Shown: positions 1-5,297 of the stretch, one piece after another
How positions within the stretch are numbered: position 1 is the stretch's first letter
How the letters are laid out: each line of letters starts with the position of its first letter
Assembly: GCA_003565195.1 (NCBI GenBank)
Contig: PXCX01000174.1
Span: 1 to 5,297 of the forward strand
Source: PVC group bacterium
GTDB lineage: Bacteria; Verrucomicrobiota; Kiritimatiellia; CAIKKV01; PXCX01
Direction: 5' to 3'
DNA: 5,297 bases
Program-made: the position numbers and the translations under genes
The notes under the pieces: generated by a model
What the model saw: the letters and a program-made list of their open reading frames with translations, nothing else
Database searches by the model: none
Told to the model about the DNA's origin: nothing

Positions 1-2
1 AA

Positions 3-596
3 GCGGTCGCGGATAATGTAGCGCCGTCCTCGGCGTCATTCGGTGTGGCGCCGGCCAAAGCCGGCGGATTTAGCGAGCGTCCGGCACTTGCCGGGCGTGT
101 GCTCTGGGTTGCCGCGTTGTTTCTGGTGGTCTTGGCGGGATGGGAAGTATGGGGTCACTTCGCGCACCGGCTTGATACGCCGCCGTTGCCCAGGGATGAC
201 CAGCTTGTGGACCCGGATGCTGTCGCGATGGCGCTGCCCGCGGATGCTTCGGCGTTGCCGCCGCTTGACGACGTGCTGGCCCGGTTTCGGGAACGGCCGT
301 TGTTCAGGTTGGCGCCCGATCCGGATGCACGGACACCGGCTGTTGCCGAGCGCGCGTCGGAGCCGGATGCCTGGGAGCGTTATGTCAAGACTAATTTAGA
401 TTTGCTGGGATTATCGGTAGTAGACGCAGAAACACAGTTGACCGAGGCGATTTTGACCGACAGGAAAACCGGCGACCTTTATTATCTGACGCCCGGCGAT
501 ACGATTGTAGTGGAAGGCAAACGGATAACGGTGGATGCCGTCGGGCGCGATCAAACAGTTCTGACCGACGGCGTGCGCAGCGTTGGTGTCAAATAA
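3..596 (+). CDS. GspC/PilP-like inner-membrane secretion protein, probably 5'-partial
   Basis: Likely the inner-membrane component that links a secretion or pilus platform to the outer-membrane secretin. Numbering from the GTG at 45 (183 aa), residues 1-18 are a short cytoplasmic stretch and 19-38 are one hydrophobic transmembrane helix (VLWVAALFLVVLAG). Residues 39-110 form a Pro/Ala/Asp-rich periplasmic linker containing RERPLF. Residues 117-183 are a beta-rich domain with the pattern LDLLGLSVV, AILTD, LYYLTPGDTI, ITVDAV and QTVLTDG, which matches the style of the GspC homology region. No PDZ or coiled-coil domain follows, so it ends like short GspC forms. The transmembrane helix fits GspC better than PilP, which is usually a lipoprotein. 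The frame is open to the left edge and I see no ribosome-binding site before GTG 45, so the true start may be outside the window. However, stops in the other two frames at 14-16 and 19-21 would also allow an upstream gene to end there, with this one starting at 45. The family call rests on pattern and on the secretin next door. Confidence 0.68.
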   Translation, partial: AVADNVAPSSASFGVAPAKAGGFSERPALAGRVLWVAALFLVVLAGWEVWGHFAHRLDTPPLPRDDQLVDPDAVAMALPADASALPPLDDVLARFRERPLFRLAPDPDARTPAVAERASEPDAWERYVKTNLDLLGLSVVDAETQLTEAILTDRKTGDLYYLTPGDTIVVEGKRITVDAVGRDQTVLTDGVRSVGVK

Positions 597-610
597 GATG
601 AGCTAAATCT

Positions 611-620
611 TTAACGTTAA
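611..620. repeat. 10-base perfect palindrome upstream of the secretin
   Basis: TTAACGTTAA is a perfect inverted repeat in the 39-base gap between the GspC-like gene and the secretin, just before the ribosome-binding site. It stands out as AT-rich in GC-rich surroundings. It is too short and loopless for a terminator. It could be an operator half or chance; nothing else supports a function. Confidence 0.3.
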
Positions 621-623
621 GAC

Positions 624-630
624 GGATGGA
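624..630 (+). promoter_or_regulatory. Probable ribosome-binding site of the secretin gene
   Basis: GGATGGA lies five bases before ATG 636 and is the only purine-rich stretch near that start. It supports ATG 636, as does the signal peptide that begins there. It is an imperfect match to the anti-Shine-Dalgarno complement. Confidence 0.5.
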
Positions 631-635
631 TAAGT

Positions 636-2252
636 ATGAAAAAAATTGTTTTGAATCGATGGTGGCTTCCCGTGGTGGCGGTCGGGAGCATACTGTTCCA
701 CGCGCTGACGGCGGCCCAGGCCGGTAGTGAGCCGCCGCAATCGGAAACCACGTTTACCCGGCTCAGTGCCCAGAATATCCCCGGTCTTGAACGGCGCGTC
801 AATTTAACCGCTGTCAGCGCCTGGGATGTGGAACAGATCATCGATTTTCTGGCGCATCGCGGGGGATTGAAGAACGTGGTCATCAGTCCGCGGGTAAGCG
901 GCACCACGACGCGCATGCGTTTTGACGATGTCACCGTGGGCGAAGCGTTGGAAGTGGTCTTGCAGGTCAACCAATTGGCCTATGTCCTGCATGAAGATAT
1001 CATCAAGATCATGACCGACGAAGAGTATGTCGATCAGTACGGGGAAAGTTTCTACGATCGTCGCGAGGTTCGTGTGGTGGAATTGACGTACGCCGATCCC
1101 AGCCGTTTGGCCAGTATGCTCGAGCCGATGCGCAGCCAACGCGGCAGTATCGTGGCCGATTCGGTCAGCGGTAACATGGTCTTGATCGATATGCCTGCCC
1201 GGATTCGCAAGATGCAGAAAGTAATTGACCGGACGGATATTGCGACGATTGATCGTGTGATTCCGACCGAGACGCGTGCGTTCAAGTTGCAGCACGCGGA
1301 ACTCGAGCAGATTGCGCGTGAGGTTGAGCCGATGCTCTCTTCGGAAGCCGGTAACGTGCGTCTAAGCGAAGGAACGCGGACGCTGATTGTATCGGATCTG
1401 CCGCATCGCCTTGAGCGCATAGCGGAGATGGTCGAATTATTCGATGCCGCGCCGCCACAGGTATTTATTGAGGCCAAAATCATGGAGGTAACCTTGTCCG
1501 ATGATTTCAGCATGGGCATCAACTGGGATCATTTATACAACAACATGAATCCGCGGATGAGTTTGGACACGACGTTGCAGCCGCTTGGCGCCGGCTTGGC
1601 GCGGCCGTCGGGATCGTTAAGGTATGGAACCATCGTCGGCGGCGGCAGTCTTGATGTTGTTTTGCAGGCCATGGAGACCTATGGCGATACCCGGATTCTG
1701 GCGAATCCGCATGTCGCCGTTTTAGATGGTCAGGAAGCCCGGATTGAGGTGGTCGAGAATCAACCTTACCTGGAAATGGGGCTTGAACCCGGCACCACGA
1801 ACATTGTTTCGCTTAAATATATTTTCACGGAAGTCGGGGTCCAACTTGGGGTCACGCCCCGGATCAACGATGCGGGATATGTTACCTGCCAGATTTTACC
1901 GGAAATAAGTTCCATTTCGCAATGGTATGACGGAGGTCCCCAGCAAGGGGTTCCGGTGGTGCGCAAGGCGTTTGCCGAAACCTCCGTGCGAGTCAAGGAC
2001 GGGGCGACGATTATTATCGGGGGCATGATCAGGAACCAGCATTCGAAGAGCAAGACCCAGGTTCCCTTGCTGGGGGATATCCCCTTGTTGGGCCGGCTTT
2101 TCCGGTCGGAATCATATTCGGTACTGAATATGGAGACGGTGGTTTTCCTTACGCCGCGGATTATTAGCGGCGATCAGGACTATCAGGTCTATGATGCGAT
2201 GCACGATGAATCGAGGGAACCGTTGCCGTTGCGCGATGTGGCCCGGGATTAA
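636..2252 (+). CDS. gspD: Outer-membrane secretin, GspD/PilQ family
   Basis: Forms the multimeric outer-membrane channel through which type II secretion substrates or a type IV pilus pass. The 538-aa product starts at ATG 636 behind a purine-rich GGATGGA at 624-630. Residues 1-29 are a signal peptide (basic start, hydrophobic core, AQA before the cut). Residues about 54-131 resemble the N0/STN domain (VNLTAVSAWDVEQIIDFL, then VTVGEALEVVL). Two N1-type domains follow: 143-205 (VVELTYADPSRLASML, MVLIDMP) and 214-270 (AFKLQHAELEQIA, TLIVSDLP). The secretin core spans about 275-509, with QVFIEAKIMEVTLSDDFSMG, ILANPHVAVLDGQEARIEV, VGVQLGVTPRI, the signature VPLLGDIPLLGRLF at 476-489 and ETVVFLTPRII at 500-510. 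About 28 acidic/polar residues remain at the C-terminus. It is shorter than classical GspD (around 650 aa), with one fewer N1-type repeat than usual. The family is certain; gspD rather than pilQ is chosen from the GspC-like neighbour and is less certain. Confidence 0.93.
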   Translation: MKKIVLNRWWLPVVAVGSILFHALTAAQAGSEPPQSETTFTRLSAQNIPGLERRVNLTAVSAWDVEQIIDFLAHRGGLKNVVISPRVSGTTTRMRFDDVTVGEALEVVLQVNQLAYVLHEDIIKIMTDEEYVDQYGESFYDRREVRVVELTYADPSRLASMLEPMRSQRGSIVADSVSGNMVLIDMPARIRKMQKVIDRTDIATIDRVIPTETRAFKLQHAELEQIAREVEPMLSSEAGNVRLSEGTRTLIVSDLPHRLERIAEMVELFDAAPPQVFIEAKIMEVTLSDDFSMGINWDHLYNNMNPRMSLDTTLQPLGAGLARPSGSLRYGTIVGGGSLDVVLQAMETYGDTRILANPHVAVLDGQEARIEVVENQPYLEMGLEPGTTNIVSLKYIFTEVGVQLGVTPRINDAGYVTCQILPEISSISQWYDGGPQQGVPVVRKAFAETSVRVKDGATIIIGGMIRNQHSKSKTQVPLLGDIPLLGRLFRSESYSVLNMETVVFLTPRIISGDQDYQVYDAMHDESREPLPLRDVARD

Positions 2253-2318
2253 AGTGTGTCGAACCTTTTGGCCTGTCTGCGGGCTTGGATGGGTGGATTT
2301 CGGGAAACACATAAAAAC

Positions 2319-2323
2319 AAGGA
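2319..2323 (+). promoter_or_regulatory. Possible ribosome-binding site supporting ATG 2334
   Basis: AAGGA ends ten bases before ATG 2334, slightly long but acceptable spacing. A rival GGGA at 2245-2248 stands seven bases before GTG 2256, so this site favours the internal start without settling it. The signal-peptide geometry is the stronger argument. Confidence 0.35.
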
Positions 2324-2333
2324 CCGTGGGACC

Positions 2334-3221
2334 ATGAAACGATATAGCCAAAAAAACATGCATGATAGCGGACCGCATGCCGAAGCCGGTCGGCGGCATG
2401 AACGCGGCATTTTGACGGCTGCGCTTGGCGTTCTGATGTTCTGGACGCTGGTTGCGCCGGGCGTGCAAGCGTCGGGGAACATCCCTGGAGCGGATACGGT
2501 GATGATAATGGCCGCCGCATCCGGCGAGGGCGAGCCCACCGTGCCGGAACTGATCCGGGAGCGCGATCGTGAGAATGCGCGGTTACGGCAGGAATTGCGC
2601 GAATTACGGGATCGTCATGCGCGAAAATTGCGGCAACGAGATGAAGCGCTGGCGTTGTTGGGTGCGGCGATGGATCGGCGTACGGCGGACAAACGCGATC
2701 GCGAGCGCCGCGAGGAAGTCGCTGCCCGGTTTACCGATTTTGAGCGACAGACCCGTCAGGAGCTTGAGGCGTTGCGTGAGGCGTTGCGGCAGCGTGAATC
2801 CAAGATTGAGGAATTGGAGCAAACCATGGTGCGATTGCGCCGCGACCGCGATGCGGTCGTGCCGCCGGACGATCCGAGCATCGTTGCCAGGGAACCGTCG
2901 CCGGTGGCATCCGTGGCAGATGATGCAACGCCGGATGTTTCGCCGGATTGGCATAAACATCGTGATTTGCATTATAACCGCGGGGTACAGCTTGCCCGTG
3001 ATGGCCACGGACGCGAAGCCGAGCTGGAATACCTGGCGGCCTTGCGCCTGGATCCGTGGGATGCCGGCACCCACTACAACCTTGGGTTGCTGTATCATCA
3101 TCAACTTTCGCAGCCTGATCGTGCTGTCGCGCATTATCGCGCGTATCTTCAACAAAAGCCGCATTCTTCGCATGCTGCTGCGGTGCGACGCAGGTTGAGG
3201 GCGCTTGAAATGGAGCGCTGA
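2334..3221 (+). CDS. Exported coiled-coil and TPR protein
   Basis: Function unknown; predicted periplasmic protein-interaction factor. Numbering from ATG 2334 (295 aa), residues 1-25 are a long, charged n-region, 26-42 a hydrophobic core (ILTAALGVLMFWTLVAP), and VQA-SG at 44-48 a plausible signal-peptidase site. There is no lipobox cysteine. Residues about 71-174 are almost all Arg, Glu, Leu, Gln and Lys with heptad-like spacing, predicting a long coiled coil. A Pro/Asp/Ala-rich linker at 175-205 follows. Two TPR repeats close the protein: 210-243 (G217, A229, Y233, A236, P241 at consensus places) and about 244-277 (L250, G251, Y254, A264, P276). Coiled coil plus C-terminal TPR is the layout of CpoB/YbgF, but I see no specific similarity. 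The frame extends to a GTG at 2256, three bases after the secretin stop, with GGGA at 2245-2248. ATG 2334 is preferred because the longer form puts about 50 residues before the signal core. Co-directional linkage suggests a role with the secretin. Confidence 0.8.
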   Translation: MKRYSQKNMHDSGPHAEAGRRHERGILTAALGVLMFWTLVAPGVQASGNIPGADTVMIMAAASGEGEPTVPELIRERDRENARLRQELRELRDRHARKLRQRDEALALLGAAMDRRTADKRDRERREEVAARFTDFERQTRQELEALREALRQRESKIEELEQTMVRLRRDRDAVVPPDDPSIVAREPSPVASVADDATPDVSPDWHKHRDLHYNRGVQLARDGHGREAELEYLAALRLDPWDAGTHYNLGLLYHHQLSQPDRAVAHYRAYLQQKPHSSHAAAVRRRLRALEMER

Positions 3222-3278
3222 ATACGGTTCGCCGGCGACCCTGAAATTCCACTTTGCGGTTGTGCGCGCTGATGGCCG
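3222..3278 (+). other. Short gap between the TPR gene and the kinase gene
   Basis: This is the longest clean gap between genes apart from the alternative leader at 2253-2333. It holds an 8-base palindrome CGCCGGCG at 3230-3237 but no stem followed by a T-run, so I see no intrinsic terminator. I also see no convincing -35/-10 pair. Read-through from the secretion genes into the two-component genes is therefore plausible. Confidence 0.4.
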
Positions 3279-4925
3279 TTGCAAACCGTTGCATCCCGGA
3301 CCGATCTTCTTGTGACCAAACTGGCTGCTATTCTGGTGCTCATGGTTTTGCTGCCGACGGCGATACTTAGTTTGCTGGCCGTACGGATGCTTCAGCATTG
3401 GGAAGCGGTGTTGCACGGTCGTTTCGAGGCGGTGACCGCCAGGGCTGTGCGTGATGTTTCAGAGCGGTTAATTGGCGAGCTGGAGAGCGACTGGCATACG
3501 GTGCGCTCCGCGGTGGCGGATTCGCTGGCGCCGCGCGGGCGGTTAGAGGACATTGATGCGGTCGCGGCGGATATTGCGCGGTCGGCGCCATTGGTTGACG
3601 AGATTCTTGTTTTCATGGATCCGCTGGGTTTTGTTTACCCGGAGCGATCGGACGCGGCCCGTCCGGCCTTGGTTCAGATCTTACGGCGCGAGCTGATGAC
3701 GGGGGCCCCGATGCAGGTTCACGAAAAGCCTTTGGTCTTGCGGCTGGACGATGATCTCTATTGTTTTGGGACGTTGCGTCAGGTACTTGGTTTAACCGTC
3801 GGTTATCGGATTCGCCGATCATGGTTTCAACGGCGGTTGCACGAAATTTCAGCGGATATTGCCGGCGACGAGCTTGTCTTGGAGATCATGCCGCGGGATG
3901 GTGAGCGGCATCCTGTTCTGGTATCCGATCCGTTCTCGCCGGTGGCTGAAAGACTCTCTGCCGGTCGCATCTCGGCGCGCGACGATCCGTTTGGCGACGT
4001 GGCAACGAAGGCGTTGGCGCCCCCATTTGATTTTTTGACAGTGAACGCGGGGTGGCGCGATCCCGGCCAAGTCGCGCGGGCGGCGGTTTGGAAATCGCGT
4101 TTATACAGGTGGGGGCTTGGCTTGATGGTGGTCTGCGTCATTTGCGGTGCAGGCCTGATGATGCGGCAGACGTCCGTTGAAATAAGGCGGTTACGGGCGC
4201 GCAACGATTTGGTGATGGCCGTTTCCCACGACCTGCGTACACCGATCGCGGCCATGAAAATGATGGCGGAAAGTCTTTATCTGGGTCATGTGCGTGAACG
4301 CGCGCAACGGCGCGAGTTTCTGCGGACTCTGATTGGCGAAACGGATCGTCTGGCCGACATGGCGGAACGGGTGCTTTTGCTCGTGCGTCATGAGCGGCGT
4401 GCCGTTGCGCATGCGATGCAGCGTTTGGATGCGGGCCAACTGGCGCTGGCGGTGGTGAACGTTTACCGGGAACGGGCAAGCTTGAAGGTGTCGTCCGCCA
4501 AACCGATTCAATCCATGGTTGCCGAAAATTTGGCGCTGGTGTATGCTGATCGGCGTGCGTTGATGGCGGTATTGACTAATTTGATTGATAATGCCCTGAC
4601 GCACGGAGCGGTCCGGTCCGGCGAACCGTCTTCGAGCCCGCCGCGGCTGGTTGCGGTGCGCGTCAGCGTTGATGCCGTCGTTCTGCGCGGTCGCCGGTAC
4701 GTTCGGTTTGCGGTACGCGATTTCGGTCGCGGAATTGCGCGGCGCGAGACAAAACGGGTGTTCCGCCGTTTCCATCGTGGTTTTGAGGCCACGACCGCCG
4801 GCAGCGGTCTGGGACTGGCTTTGTGTCGCGACATGGTGCGTGCGCACCGCGGTTGGATGGATGTATGGAGTCAACCGGGCCGGGGCAGTGAATTCCGAGT
4901 GTTTCTGCGAGCATCAACCGTTTGA
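3279..4925 (+). CDS. Membrane sensor histidine kinase (HisKA/HATPase_c) without HAMP
   Basis: Inner-membrane kinase that senses a signal outside the cytoplasm, autophosphorylates and passes phosphate to the regulator encoded just downstream. Numbering from TTG 3279 (548 aa), transmembrane helix 1 is residues 13-37 and helix 2 is 278-295. The roughly 240 residues between them are extracytoplasmic; VFMDPLGFVYP at 111-121 recalls Cache-type sensor folds, but this is tentative. Only 21 residues separate helix 2 from the phosphoacceptor, leaving no room for a HAMP domain. The H-box reads SHDLRTP with H317, D318 and T321; the H-D-x-x-T form is that of kinases that also dephosphorylate their regulator. 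The N-box is NLIDNAL (N434, N438), the G1 box DFGRGI starts at D481, the F-box is VFRRFHRG and the G2 box is GSGLGLAL from G508. A Ser/Pro-rich loop (SGEPSSSPP) follows the N-box. An in-frame stop at 3270-3272 bounds the start; TTG 3279 is the longest option, but GTG 3312 is equally plausible and keeps both helices. Neither has a good ribosome-binding site. Confidence 0.93.
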   Translation: MQTVASRTDLLVTKLAAILVLMVLLPTAILSLLAVRMLQHWEAVLHGRFEAVTARAVRDVSERLIGELESDWHTVRSAVADSLAPRGRLEDIDAVAADIARSAPLVDEILVFMDPLGFVYPERSDAARPALVQILRRELMTGAPMQVHEKPLVLRLDDDLYCFGTLRQVLGLTVGYRIRRSWFQRRLHEISADIAGDELVLEIMPRDGERHPVLVSDPFSPVAERLSAGRISARDDPFGDVATKALAPPFDFLTVNAGWRDPGQVARAAVWKSRLYRWGLGLMVVCVICGAGLMMRQTSVEIRRLRARNDLVMAVSHDLRTPIAAMKMMAESLYLGHVRERAQRREFLRTLIGETDRLADMAERVLLLVRHERRAVAHAMQRLDAGQLALAVVNVYRERASLKVSSAKPIQSMVAENLALVYADRRALMAVLTNLIDNALTHGAVRSGEPSSSPPRLVAVRVSVDAVVLRGRRYVRFAVRDFGRGIARRETKRVFRRFHRGFEATTAGSGLGLALCRDMVRAHRGWMDVWSQPGRGSEFRVFLRASTV

Positions 4926-4927
4926 TC

Positions 4928-5297
4928 ATGAGTCGTGCCAAAAAACCAAGAATCCTGGTGATTGAGGATGACAAGGCCATTACGCTAGGTCTTGCGGCCA
5001 ATCTGGGTTATGCCGGATACGAGGTCGATACGGTTGCCGACGGGCGTGAGGGATTGCGTCTGGCCCTTGACAGACGACCGGATCTGATCGTGCTGGACTT
5101 GATGTTGCCGGGACTCAGTGGCTACGAAATCTGCCGCCGCATTCGTGCCAAGGGACGTCAGACACCCATTTTGATGTTGACCGCACGCCAGGAGGAATTC
5201 GATAAATTGCACGGTTTTGAAGTCGGCACCGATGATTACGTGACCAAACCGTTCAGTGTGCGTGAGTTGTTGGCGCGGGTTCGTGCGTTATTGGCGC
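4928..5297 (+). CDS. Response regulator receiver domain, 3'-partial
   Basis: Cognate regulator of the preceding kinase, cut by the right edge after 123 complete codons. The visible part is a whole CheY-like receiver: acidic residues D14 and D15 (RILVIEDD), phosphoacceptor D57 in LIVLDLMLPGLSG, T85 in ILMLTA and K107 in DDYVTKPF. The VTKPFSVRELLARVRALL ending is typical of OmpR/PhoB-type regulators, so a winged-helix DNA-binding domain probably follows, but none of it is in the window. ATG 4928 lies two bases after the kinase stop (TGATCATG). No Shine-Dalgarno-like sequence precedes it, so translation is probably coupled to the kinase gene. The start is supported by the usual short basic N-terminus (MSRAKKP) before the first beta strand. 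All active-site residues are present, so it should be phosphorylated. Target genes are unknown. Confidence 0.94.
   Translation, partial: MSRAKKPRILVIEDDKAITLGLAANLGYAGYEVDTVADGREGLRLALDRRPDLIVLDLMLPGLSGYEICRRIRAKGRQTPILMLTARQEEFDKLHGFEVGTDDYVTKPFSVRELLARVRALLA

Noticed and set aside
216..370. Repeated CCGGATGC words in the first gene
   Set aside because: They encode recurring Pro-Asp-Ala linker residues in the same or shifted phase, are irregularly spaced, and are explained by the composition of the linker.
43..399. Plus-strand frame of 118 codons overlapping the GspC-like gene
   Set aside because: Its product is rich in Trp, Arg, Cys and Met, typical of an out-of-frame reading. The overlapping frame has a clear membrane helix and a homology-region pattern.
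804..1522. Two overlapping minus-strand open frames opposite the secretin
   Set aside because: They overlap each other and the secretin N-domains, with no start context or domain support; they are shadows of the real gene.
3225..3245. Possible terminator around the CGCCGGCG palindrome after the TPR gene
   Set aside because: There is no loop, no extended stem and no following T-run, so it does not look like an intrinsic terminator.
2604..3416. Long minus-strand open frame (270 codons) opposite the TPR gene and kinase start
   Set aside because: It spans two well-supported plus-strand genes, and its product is rich in His, Arg and Gln with no recognisable domain, as expected for the complement of a GC-rich, Arg/Glu-rich coding region.
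4191..4874. Minus-strand open frame (227 codons) opposite the kinase catalytic domain
   Set aside because: It lies wholly within the conserved HisKA/HATPase coding region, and its translation shows low-complexity composition and no motifs.

Overview
The window is fully coding-strand (+) bacterial DNA of moderately high GC (by eye). It carries five genes in one direction with very short gaps, so it is probably one transcription unit or two abutting ones. In order they are: an inner-membrane GspC/PilP-like protein whose reading frame runs off the left edge, an outer-membrane secretin (GspD/PilQ family), an exported coiled-coil/TPR protein, a membrane sensor histidine kinase, and the receiver half of its response regulator, cut by the right edge. 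There is no RNA gene, mobile element, CRISPR array or gene-free stretch over 300 bases.

Region 3-3221 is an envelope secretion or pilus module. The first protein has one transmembrane helix, a Pro/Ala-rich periplasmic linker and a C-terminal beta-rich domain resembling the homology region of GspC, which in known systems docks on the N0 domain of the secretin. The next gene is that secretin, with signal peptide, N0-like domain, two N1-type domains and the secretin barrel signature. The third protein is predicted to be periplasmic, with a long charged helix region followed by two TPR repeats. No secretion ATPase, pilin or inner-membrane platform gene is present, so type II secretion and a type IV pilus-like machine cannot be told apart here.

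Region 3279-5297 is a two-component system with the kinase gene first and the regulator two bases behind it. The kinase has two membrane helices around an extracytoplasmic sensor region of about 240 residues. It has no HAMP domain, and all the catalytic boxes look intact. The regulator has a complete set of receiver active-site residues, but its output domain lies outside the window.

The proteins look like those of a Gram-negative bacterium with an outer membrane. The compact secretin and the kinase sequence style remind me of the Verrucomicrobiota/Kiritimatiellota (PVC) group, but that is an impression and not a demonstrated assignment. I see no clearly new system. The most interesting feature is the tight linkage of a secretin module with a coiled-coil/TPR protein and a two-component system, which suggests, but does not prove, regulation tied to envelope or secretion state.
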